Assembly (NCBI GenBank): GCA_900765235.1
Contig: CAAFRK010000106.1
Coordinates: 1 to 7,816 of the forward strand
Direction: 5' to 3'
DNA length: 7,816 nucleotides
Origin: an uncultured Veillonella sp.
GTDB taxonomy: Bacteria; Bacillota_C; Negativicutes; Veillonellales; Veillonellaceae
The notes beneath the pieces were generated by a model that had not been told where the DNA came from, searched no databases, and was given only the letters and a program-made list of their open reading frames with translations. Positions 1 through 5,998 of the stretch are shown here, one piece after another. The stretch's first letter is position 1. Each line of letters begins with the position of its first letter. The position numbers were made by a program, and so were the translations under genes.

Positions 1-240
1 ATGTACGGTTCCGTCCATATAGGTATTATATACAGTATCATCTTCAGAAACACGAATTTGAGCTTTATACCCCTTTGATAATGCTAATACTCGAATAACT
101 TCACGTTGTGTGCGACCATTACCTTCCCTAAATGGATGAAAGAAATTTAGGCAATCTAAGATTTTAGCTAAGTTCTTAATTATACTTTCTTTTGTATTGG
201 TTCTTAGCCAATTTGTAGTTCCTTCCTTCTGTTTGTAACA
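1..240 (-). pseudogene. Fic-family AMP-transferase toxin, C-terminal remnant, cut by window edge
   Basis: Read on the minus strand, positions 138-103 encode HPFREGNGRTQR, the complete Fic active-site motif (catalytic His, then E-G-N-G-R-x-x-R), followed by VIRVLALSKGYKAQI and a tail that runs out of the window at position 1. Fic enzymes transfer AMP from ATP to target proteins. Similarity to Fic proteins seems to begin only near NWLR (about position 213), some 25 residues before the motif. Intact single-domain Fic toxins have well over 100 residues there, including a tyrosine/proline-rich start and an IH...F..Y.WAG segment, and both are missing. The frame is closed by a TGA at 267-265 and has no ATG, GTG or TTG before the motif, so it cannot be translated by itself. 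It lies directly behind the antitoxin gene but in the -1 frame relative to it. Most likely this is a deletion remnant. The Fic identity is certain from the motif; calling it a pseudogene is inference, because the rest of the gene is not visible. Confidence 0.8.
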
Positions 241-392
241 TAATTTTTTAATTCTAGAACTGATTCAGTTTTAGGAGTGAAGTCTTCAATCATAGATGAA
301 CCTACGGCATACCAAACTGCATCAAAGTCCTCATAATTATCAAATTGTACATCTAAAATGGTGAGTTTTTCTTTATTAACATTTAATGTCAT
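204..392 (-). CDS. VbhA-like antitoxin of a Fic toxin-antitoxin module
   Basis: This encodes a 62-residue acidic protein. I chose the ATG at 392 because AGAAGG (403-398) lies 5 bases upstream. A GTG at 398 is in frame but would abut that site. Residues 30-43 read VGSSMIEDFTPKTE. S-S-M-I-E-D matches the inhibitory helix motif (S/T)xxxE(G/N) of class I Fic antitoxins, with Asp in place of Gly/Asn, and the following F-T-P-x-x-E matches the usual continuation in VbhA-type proteins. In that family the glutamate reaches into the toxin's ATP site and blocks AMP transfer. The adjacent Fic fragment supports the assignment. The last residues (about NRRKELQIG) do not look like a normal antitoxin end and may have been created by the deletion that removed the toxin's N-terminal half. 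If the toxin is dead, this gene is an orphan antitoxin. Confidence 0.68.
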   Translation of the reverse strand: MTLNVNKEKLTILDVQFDNYEDFDAVWYAVGSSMIEDFTPKTESVLELKNYVTNRRKELQIG

Positions 393-414
393 AGGCACCT
401 TCTTTGTTACTATT

Positions 415-423
415 ATTATATCA
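415..423 (-). promoter_or_regulatory. Extended -10 promoter for the antitoxin gene
   Basis: On the minus strand the bases read TGATATAAT, a perfect extended -10 element (TGnTATAAT). No good -35 is present at the expected distance, which is normal for extended -10 promoters. Transcription would start near 408, giving a leader of about 16 bases before the ATG at 392. It is placed back to back with the promoter of the amidohydrolase gene. Confidence 0.55.
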
Positions 424-461
424 TAGCTAGTCTCTTTATATTGTATACATGACCTATTTGG

Positions 462-490
462 TTGACTATTTACTTATCTATTCATATAGT
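462..490 (+). promoter_or_regulatory. Sigma-A type promoter of the hydrolase-transporter cassette
   Basis: TTGACT (462-467) and TATAGT (485-490) are separated by exactly 17 bases, close to the housekeeping consensus. Transcription would begin near 497, about 30 bases before the start codon at 528. No other promoter of this quality is seen before the downstream hydrolase and transporter genes, so it may drive all three. An 8-bp palindrome TGTATACA (442-449) lies just upstream and could be a regulator site; that is speculative. Confidence 0.65.
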
Positions 491-527
491 TAATATATAA
501 GTACTAATTAATTTTTAGGAGGTTCCT

Positions 528-1823
528 ATGTCTGTAAAAGATTTCGTACAACAACGCCGCGATGATTTTATCGCTATGCGTCGAGATTTTCATATGTATC
601 CAGAGCCAGCTTGGCTCGAATATCGTTCTGCCGCTAAAGTAGCTGAAAAGCTAATTGCTTTGGGTTATGATGTGGCACTCGGTGCAGAAGTGCTTGATTT
701 AGATTCTCGTATGGGCTTGCCTAGCGAGGATGTTATGAAAGCAGCAATGGCTCGTGCTATGGATGAAGGTGCTGATCCTGAACTAGTAGAGAAGATGGGC
801 TATGGTAAAACAGCTATTGTGGCAACTATGAAGTTTAGTGATGATGGTCCTGTAGTAGCGTTCCGTGCAGATATGGATTCCAATGATGTAATCGAATCTA
901 AAGCATCTAACCATATTCCTGCTAAGAATGGTTTCCGTTCCCGCCATGAGAAGGCTATGCATGCTTGTGGTCATGATACACATATGACAATGGGCCTTGG
1001 CCTTGCTGAATATATTGCTACACATAAGAATGGCTTGAAGGGTACTATTAAACTAATCTTCCAACCAGCAGAGGAAGGCGTACGTGGTGCTAAAGCGATG
1101 GTAGAGGCTGGCGTAGTAGATGATGTTGACTTGATGTTCGGCATGCATATTGGATTTAATGAAAATCTATCCAATTGTTTTGCGTGTAGCGACCATTGTT
1201 TCTTAGCGACAACAAAACTTGATGCGGTGTTCCGCGGTTATTCTGCTCATGCTGGAGGCTCTCCAGAAAAAGCACAAAATGCTATGCTTGCAGGCTGTAC
1301 AGCCGTTATTAACTTACAAGCCATTGCTCGCCATAGTGGGGGCGCATCTCGTATGAATGTAGGCGTTTTTGAAAGTGGTACAGGTCGCAATGTTACTCCT
1401 GATGTAGCGACACTTAAATTAGAAACTCGTGGTGCTACTACAGAAATCAATGATTACATGATTGAACGTACTAAAACGATTATTAAAGGTGCTGCAGAAA
1501 TGCATGATTGCACCTTTGAAATTACAAAACAAGGTGAAACTCCTGCAGGACGTATTAGCGATGATTTAGCTCGCGAAGTACAATCTATCATTGAACCATT
1601 AGGTATCTTTAAAGAAGTTCCATTCGATTATAGCGGCGGTGGCAGTGAAGACTGTGCCTATTTCTTAAACCGTGTTATTGATCGTGGTGGTCGAGCAACC
1701 TATATGGTATTGGGCTCAGCTATTAAAGCACCTCATCATAATCCATTATTCGATATCGACGAAGAAGATATGCTAAATGGTATTGTTGCATTAGGTACTA
1801 TTGCAACTCACTATTTAAAATAA
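528..1823 (+). CDS. AbgA-like M20 family amidohydrolase (aminobenzoyl-glutamate hydrolase type)
   Basis: This 431-residue protein is the length of E. coli AbgA (about 436) and shares its signatures: RRDFHMYPEPAWLEYR near residues 18-33, the peculiar SRMGLP at 60-65, the metal-site motif MHACGHD (144-150), QPAEEG (179-184), a GMHIG histidine (207) and a C-terminal HHN (403-405). From family knowledge, Cys147, His149, Glu183, His207 and one of His403/404 bind the two metals and Glu182 is the general base. SAHAGGSPE (239-247) marks the inserted dimerisation domain. Relatives cleave amide bonds of N-acyl amino acids such as p-aminobenzoyl-glutamate in the cytoplasm. AGGAGG (517-522) sits 5 bases before the ATG. 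It is the first gene of the cassette. E. coli AbgA works with AbgB, which is absent here, so it may act as a homodimer on another conjugate. Three cysteines, CFACSDHC (217-224), are unusual compared with E. coli AbgA as I recall it. Confidence 0.87.
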   Translation: MSVKDFVQQRRDDFIAMRRDFHMYPEPAWLEYRSAAKVAEKLIALGYDVALGAEVLDLDSRMGLPSEDVMKAAMARAMDEGADPELVEKMGYGKTAIVATMKFSDDGPVVAFRADMDSNDVIESKASNHIPAKNGFRSRHEKAMHACGHDTHMTMGLGLAEYIATHKNGLKGTIKLIFQPAEEGVRGAKAMVEAGVVDDVDLMFGMHIGFNENLSNCFACSDHCFLATTKLDAVFRGYSAHAGGSPEKAQNAMLAGCTAVINLQAIARHSGGASRMNVGVFESGTGRNVTPDVATLKLETRGATTEINDYMIERTKTIIKGAAEMHDCTFEITKQGETPAGRISDDLAREVQSIIEPLGIFKEVPFDYSGGGSEDCAYFLNRVIDRGGRATYMVLGSAIKAPHHNPLFDIDEEDMLNGIVALGTIATHYLK

Positions 1824-1859
1824 GAATTATTGACTGATAGATTAATTTCTAAATAGTGA
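1808..1859. repeat. 10-bp inverted repeat over the end of the amidohydrolase gene
   Basis: TCACTATTTA (1808-1817) and TAAATAGTGA (1850-1859) are perfect reverse complements separated by 32 bases. The left arm covers the last codons of the amidohydrolase gene. The arms are AT-rich and no U-run follows, so it is not a convincing terminator. It could form an mRNA hairpin at the gene boundary. Confidence 0.5.
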
Positions 1860-1869
1860 TTCGATATAT

Positions 1870-1887
1870 CTATGATATAGATCATAG
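1870..1887. repeat. Short palindrome CTATGAT-ATAG-ATCATAG
   Basis: Perfect 7-bp arms surround a 4-base centre between the two hydrolase genes. The near-palindromic 18-bp form fits a dimeric regulator site or a small hairpin. No function can be assigned from the sequence. Confidence 0.4.
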
Positions 1888-1912
1888 TTATTCTGTAGTA
1901 CTAGTAGAATGG

Positions 1913-1963
1913 ATATGGTATACAGTTGCCAATATGTATGATATTCAATTGATACCATATAAT
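1913..1963 (+). promoter_or_regulatory. Inverted repeat overlapping a TATAAT box upstream of the second hydrolase gene
   Basis: ATATGGTAT (1913-1921) and ATACCATAT (1952-1960) are perfect 9-bp reverse complements with centres 39 bp apart. The right arm overlaps a perfect -10 box, TATAAT (1958-1963), located 37 bases before the start codon at 2001. No -35 element is recognisable at 16-18 bases spacing, so an internal promoter would need an activator or be weak. The layout resembles an operator pair around a regulated promoter, but this is inference. Confidence 0.35.
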
Positions 1964-2000
1964 TTATCAGTAATTGATGTATTCGATTGTGAGGTGTTAT

Positions 2001-3245
2001 ATGATTCAACGAGAGCGTTTAGCTAACGATTTTGAAGCTATGTCACAGTTTACTGGACCTGGTGAAGGCATTCATCGTCTTGCTTTTACCGATGCAGACT
2101 GGGCAGGTCGCCAATATATTATAGATCGCATGATTGATGCGGGACTAACTGTTGAAACGGATGGATTTGGCAATGTCATTGGCTATAAGCTTGGTAAGAA
2201 TCCAGAATTACCAGTAGTCATGGTTGGTTCTCATACGGACAGCGTGCCTGATGGGGGCAATTATGATGGTGTTGTGGGTGTATTATCTGCTATCGAAGCG
2301 GTTCGCAGTATGATTGATGATGGTTTTGAACATGACCATACCATTGCAGTAGTAGACTTTATGTGTGAAGAGTCTAGCCGCTTTGGAGCAGCCACATTGG
2401 GTAGTAAAGCTATGCGCGGTGAATTGACATTACAAGATTTACATCGCTTAGTAGATAAACAAGGCATTTCCTTGTATGATGCATTGAAAGAGCGTAATTT
2501 AAATCCAGATGCTATTGAGCATATGGAATATAAGAGACCTGTAAAGTCTTTCACAGAAATTCATATCGAACAAGGTAAGGTGTTAGAGCACGAAGCGAAA
2601 CCTATCGGCGTTGTAACTGGTATTGCCGCACCAGAACGGTTCTATGTAACCATTCGTGGTAATGCCGATCATAGCGGTGCTACACCGATGAACTTGCGCC
2701 ATGATGCGCTCTGTGGGGCGTCTAAAATTATCCTTGGCATCGAGGAAATCGCCGCTATGCAAGAGGAGCCTCCAGTAGTTGGCACAGTCGGTGTTGTTGA
2801 GGTTATGCCAGGAGCGATGAACGTCATTCCTGGAGCGGTGAAGCTAGGAATAGATATTCGCAGTATTTCTAAGGTGGCCCGTGATTCTGTAGTTACCCTC
2901 ATTAAGGAATTTATTGATGTTATTGCAGAGAAACGAGGCTTATCCTATACGATTGAGCCTATCGCACAGGATCATCCTGTAGCGATGCATCCGGCCATGA
3001 TTCGAGAAATCGAAGAGGCTGTTAAGTCTGTAGGTGTAGACTATATGACCATGCCAAGCGGTGCTGGTCATGATGCTATGCACTGGGCCGATGATGTTCC
3101 AACTGGGATGATTTTTATCCCATGCCGCGAAGGTATTAGTCATAATCCAGCTGAATTTGCGGAAATGGATGACATCGTTACAGGCGCTAAGGTATTGGAT
3201 ACAGTGCTTAGAAAACTTAGTTTAGAAACTACAAAACTTGTGTAA
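2001..3245 (+). CDS. M20 family Zn-dependent hydrolase, N-carbamoyl-amino-acid / allantoate amidohydrolase type
   Basis: This is a 414-residue cytoplasmic enzyme. I chose the ATG at 2001, preceded by GAGGTG (1991-1996); in-frame starts at 1974 (TTG) and 1977 (ATG) lack a ribosome site. The family's motifs appear in order: GSHTDSV with His78, NYDGVVG with Asp89, FMCEESSRFG with Glu123/Glu124, EIHIEQGKVLE with His188, and SHNPAE with His381. These are the metal ligands and base (Glu123) of the hydantoinase/carbamoylase branch, which includes AllC and L-carbamoylases. That branch hydrolyses a ureido or amide group, releasing ammonia, CO2 and an amino acid. DHSGATPMNLRHDA (223-236) is the usual substrate-binding and dimer-contact segment. 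No hydantoinase, allantoinase or purine gene lies nearby, so the substrate is open; N-carbamoyl-amino acids fit best. It probably shares a transcript with the amidohydrolase 177 bases upstream. The motif set is complete, so it should be active. Confidence 0.84.
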   Translation: MIQRERLANDFEAMSQFTGPGEGIHRLAFTDADWAGRQYIIDRMIDAGLTVETDGFGNVIGYKLGKNPELPVVMVGSHTDSVPDGGNYDGVVGVLSAIEAVRSMIDDGFEHDHTIAVVDFMCEESSRFGAATLGSKAMRGELTLQDLHRLVDKQGISLYDALKERNLNPDAIEHMEYKRPVKSFTEIHIEQGKVLEHEAKPIGVVTGIAAPERFYVTIRGNADHSGATPMNLRHDALCGASKIILGIEEIAAMQEEPPVVGTVGVVEVMPGAMNVIPGAVKLGIDIRSISKVARDSVVTLIKEFIDVIAEKRGLSYTIEPIAQDHPVAMHPAMIREIEEAVKSVGVDYMTMPSGAGHDAMHWADDVPTGMIFIPCREGISHNPAEFAEMDDIVTGAKVLDTVLRKLSLETTKLV

Positions 3246-3250
3246 GTAGA

Positions 3251-3266
3251 GATATCCGTTGATATC
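3251..3266. repeat. Small hairpin GATATC-CGTT-GATATC
   Basis: Two copies of the self-complementary hexamer GATATC flank a 4-base centre, starting 5 bases after the stop codon of the second hydrolase. It can form a weak 6-bp stem. No U-run follows, so transcription should continue into the transporter gene. Confidence 0.3.
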
Positions 3267-3353
3267 AGATTGTGTAAAAGTGTATTTCAAATTTAAGATG
3301 TAATAGAGTATTGTTAGCCGTTTTAAGTTGAAAGTACACGGATTGGAGAGAAT

Positions 3354-4607
3354 ATGGTTATTGCTGGTATTGTTATCGTAGTGGCGACGTTTATTGCCAT
3401 TATTAAACAGTTTGAAACACGGCTCGTTTTATTGCTATCGGGCTTATTAATGTGCTTTATTGGTGGGCAACTTGGTGCTGGTACGACAGCCTTTGTAAAA
3501 GAACTTACAAATCCAGGTCTTGTACCAACCATTTGTACAGTACTTGGTTTTAGTTATGTTATGGAATATACAAAATGTACAGAGCACATGGTATATTTCA
3601 TCTCTGCAGGCCTTAAAAAGATGACTAAAATCATCATCCCTGGTGCTGTTATTATTACGTTCTTGATCAACATTGCGTTGCCTACTGCAGCAGGCTGTGC
3701 AGCTGCTGTGGGCGCATTGCTAATTCCTGCATTGATTCGCTCTGGTGTGCATCCTGCCATGGCAGGCTCTGCTATTTTCTTAGGAACTTGGGGTAGTGCA
3801 TTGAGCCCAGGCCTTATGTTTAACCCACAAGTAGCACAACTAGCCGGTGAAGACGTAATGACCGTTATTGCTAGCTTCTCTATGCAAGCTATAATCGGCA
3901 TTGTAGTAGCGGCGATCTTGCTCAATATCGTAGCTATCGTTAAGAAGGAACATACAGGGTATGTATTGAAAGATGCTAACGAAGAAGAAGGCAAAGAATT
4001 CAAGGTAAATTACTTATATGCCATCATCCCAATCATTCCTCTTGTATTACTCGTACTTGGTAGTAAACAAGTAGCAGTGATTCCAGAGATTTCCGTTCCT
4101 GTGTCCATGTTAATTGGTACGGCTATCGGTATTATTGCAGTACGACCTAATGTAACAGATGCAGTTAAGAAATTCTTCCGTGGTACTGGCGATGGCATGT
4201 GCGATGTAGTTGGTCTTATGGCTGCAGCAGCGTGCTTTACAGCAGGTATGCAATACATCGGCCTTACAAGTGCACTCATTGATGGCATGAAGAACTCTCA
4301 ACAAATTGCTCAAATCGGTGCTGCCTTTGGTCCATTCTTATTAGCTGTTATTTCTGGTTCTGGTAATGCAGCAGCCCTTGCGTTTAACGGTGCGGTAACA
4401 CCTCATGCAGCTGACTTTGGCTATGGCATTATGCAACTGGGCTCCATGGCCCAATTAGGTGCTGGTATCGGTCGTAGTATGAGTCCAGTAGCAGGTGCAG
4501 GTATCATCATTGCCGGCCTTGCTGGTATCAATCCTATGGAAATGGCAAAACGTAATGCTGTACCATGTATTATTGCTACAGTAGTGATTATGCTATTGTT
4601 ACTATAA
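3354..4607 (+). CDS. DcuC-family anaerobic C4-dicarboxylate transporter
   Basis: This is a 417-residue very hydrophobic protein with about 12-14 membrane segments (for example 2-17, 55-72, 93-112, 171-196, 219-236, 243-263, 323-340, 377-393, 403-417). A charged loop at 197-218 divides two halves, a pattern typical of DcuC proteins (E. coli DcuC about 461 residues). Two signatures match DcuC closely: SGSGN (334-338) and GRSMSPVAGAG (373-383), followed by a conserved I-x-P-x-E-x-x-K-R (392-400). DcuC proteins exchange or export succinate and related dicarboxylates during anaerobic growth. GGAGA lies just before the ATG. The gene follows the second hydrolase by 108 bases and ends the cassette before a terminator. 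Its position suggests import of the hydrolases' substrate or export of a product. Substrate choice cannot be read from the sequence; plain succinate or aspartate exchange is the main alternative. Confidence 0.84.
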   Translation: MVIAGIVIVVATFIAIIKQFETRLVLLLSGLLMCFIGGQLGAGTTAFVKELTNPGLVPTICTVLGFSYVMEYTKCTEHMVYFISAGLKKMTKIIIPGAVIITFLINIALPTAAGCAAAVGALLIPALIRSGVHPAMAGSAIFLGTWGSALSPGLMFNPQVAQLAGEDVMTVIASFSMQAIIGIVVAAILLNIVAIVKKEHTGYVLKDANEEEGKEFKVNYLYAIIPIIPLVLLVLGSKQVAVIPEISVPVSMLIGTAIGIIAVRPNVTDAVKKFFRGTGDGMCDVVGLMAAAACFTAGMQYIGLTSALIDGMKNSQQIAQIGAAFGPFLLAVISGSGNAAALAFNGAVTPHAADFGYGIMQLGSMAQLGAGIGRSMSPVAGAGIIIAGLAGINPMEMAKRNAVPCIIATVVIMLLLL

Positions 4608-4687
4608 TTAGATAACATGTAGTTGTGCAACTATAATGATATAAAGTTAAACAGCTTAAAGCTTTTAAATTTAAAATGCATAAGAAA

Positions 4688-4723
4688 AGAACCCCATTAT
4701 GATTAACATCATGAAGGGGTTCT
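4688..4723. terminator. Bidirectional hairpin terminator between convergent genes
   Basis: AGAACCCC (4688-4695) pairs perfectly with GGGGTTCT (4716-4723), and inside it ATGAT (4699-4703) pairs with ATCAT (4708-4712) around a TAAC loop, giving an almost continuous stem. On the plus strand it is followed by TCTCTTTATATT-like bases after the stem, and on the minus strand the exit reads TTTCTTATG. It lies 80 bases after the transporter gene and 47 bases after the end of the convergent MFS gene, so it can serve both. Confidence 0.82.
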
Positions 4724-4770
4724 CTTTATATTGTAGAGTTATGTGGTTCTATTTATATTGTAAATTTCTA

Positions 4771-5949
4771 TTATTTTAGTTTGAAACCAATCCATAGAGC
4801 GGAAATAATAAATAAGCCACCACTAACCCAGAATAGTGTAGTAAAGCCTAGCCATGCCATAAGGCTAGCACCGCCAACAGACCCTAAGAAATAGCCAAAG
4901 AATAGACAGGATTGATTATAGGAGAATACTTGGCCTGTAAATTCTCGAGGTGTTTTGGAAGATAGGTAGGTGTTTAAAGCTGGAAGCATACCACCTAAAC
5001 CAAAACCTTGTAGGAATCTGATGATGGCAAGTTGATATACATCAGAAACATAGGCTTGAGGGATATTTAAAACCCCTACATAGATAAGAGAGACTACTAA
5101 CACTTTACGGGGGCCAATTTTATCGACTAATTTACCTAGTGGAGAGCTACTCATAAGTTGAGCAATACCCATAGCGGAGAATACGGCACCTGCAATAAAT
5201 GCGAGATTTTCTGTGTCGCTAGGAACGATTCCTTTAATATATACGGAGATAACAGGTTGTAAGGACATAATACATATTGCGTAGATAAAGGAGGCTACAC
5301 ATAATGCGACAATGCTATTAAATTCTGGTATTTGCTCTTTTAACTTGCGGATGGAAAGTTTTTCAGGATTAGGCTTTGGTACATAATTTTCATGGATGAA
5401 TATAGTAGCTAGCACACCAGCTAAACCCATGAGCGTACCGACGATGATGAAGTCATTACGAATGCCTACTGTATCTGCAATATATCCACCCAATAAAGGC
5501 CCTATTAGTGAACCTGCAAGATTGGCAGAGGCTAATAAACCTAAGGCCCAACCTGTTCGTTCAATAGGAGTTTCCGACGCAATCAAGGTGATTGATGCAG
5601 AGTAAAAGCCACTCACAAGACCTTGGATTAAACGAATTAGTACGACTCCCTCTGGGGTTGTTTGAAAGGCAATCAAAGCATTACATAAGGCCATGCCAAA
5701 GCTAGATCGTATTAATGTAATTTTTCGACCTTTTTTGTCCGCCACACGCCCCCAAAATGGTGCTGCTAAGCAAACGATTATGTAGGTTGCACCGGTTGCT
5801 AAACCAGACCATAAGGACATTGCTTCTGGTGTTTGGACGCCTAAATCGTGAAAGTATAAAGGCAGGATTGGAGCTAGCTGACTTACACCAAAGGCTGTAC
5901 AGAATACACAGACTAAACTGATGTATACCGTTCGTTTCCACGTTTCCAA
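4771..5949 (-). CDS. MdtG-like MFS multidrug efflux transporter
   Basis: This is a 392-residue inner-membrane protein with about 12 helices in two six-helix halves joined by a charged loop (about 190-210). The major facilitator motif A is clear as GRVADKKGRK (67-76), with a second version GKLVDKIGPRK (272-282) in the other half. GSLIGPLLGGYIAD (146-159) is the antiporter-type motif C region. WSGL, APFWGRVADKKGRK, RTGWALG and FSYNQS match E. coli MdtG, a proton-driven drug exporter, which gives the subfamily. The start is TTG at 5949, supported by AGGAGG (5961-5956) six bases upstream; the next in-frame Met lies far inside the first half. It follows the Sel1-repeat gene by 49 bases on the same strand without a terminator, so the two may be co-transcribed. 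Drug specificity cannot be inferred. Confidence 0.86.
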   Translation of the reverse strand: METWKRTVYISLVCVFCTAFGVSQLAPILPLYFHDLGVQTPEAMSLWSGLATGATYIIVCLAAPFWGRVADKKGRKITLIRSSFGMALCNALIAFQTTPEGVVLIRLIQGLVSGFYSASITLIASETPIERTGWALGLLASANLAGSLIGPLLGGYIADTVGIRNDFIIVGTLMGLAGVLATIFIHENYVPKPNPEKLSIRKLKEQIPEFNSIVALCVASFIYAICIMSLQPVISVYIKGIVPSDTENLAFIAGAVFSAMGIAQLMSSSPLGKLVDKIGPRKVLVVSLIYVGVLNIPQAYVSDVYQLAIIRFLQGFGLGGMLPALNTYLSSKTPREFTGQVFSYNQSCLFFGYFLGSVGGASLMAWLGFTTLFWVSGGLFIISALWIGFKLK

Positions 5950-5998
5950 CGTATTCCTCCTTTCTTAGTCGTAGTATGTTCTTAATAAAATAATACTC

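Larger units (their letters stand above)
431..4735 (+). repeat. 15-bp direct repeat bracketing the three-gene cassette
   Basis: TCTCTTTATATTGTA occurs at 431-445, in the divergent promoter region, and again in the same orientation at 4721-4735, overlapping the right end of the terminator stem. A shorter copy of its last 11 bases is at 4752-4762. The two full copies enclose exactly the three plus-strand genes. The coordinates here span both copies. It could be a recombination scar, or a coincidence in AT-rich DNA. Confidence 0.45.

Noticed and set aside
1808..1859. Rho-independent terminator after the amidohydrolase gene
   Set aside because: The stem is AT-rich with a 32-base loop, and no U-run follows.
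1974..2000. Upstream in-frame starts (TTG 1974, ATG 1977) for the second hydrolase
   Set aside because: No ribosome binding site precedes them, while GAGGTG sits 4 bases before the ATG at 2001 and homology starts after it.
3286..3314. Promoter before the transporter gene (TTTCAA-like and TATTGT)
   Set aside because: Both hexamers match the consensus poorly; read-through from upstream is a simpler explanation.
3554..4003. 149-codon open frame antisense to the transporter gene
   Set aside because: It is a shadow of the DcuC-type gene, with no ribosome site and low-complexity Ala/Pro/Ile-rich translation caused by the opposite strand.
5702..5941. 79-codon frame overlapping the start of the MFS gene on the same strand
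   Set aside because: It is an out-of-frame shadow inside the clearly homologous MdtG-like coding sequence; no independent homology is seen.
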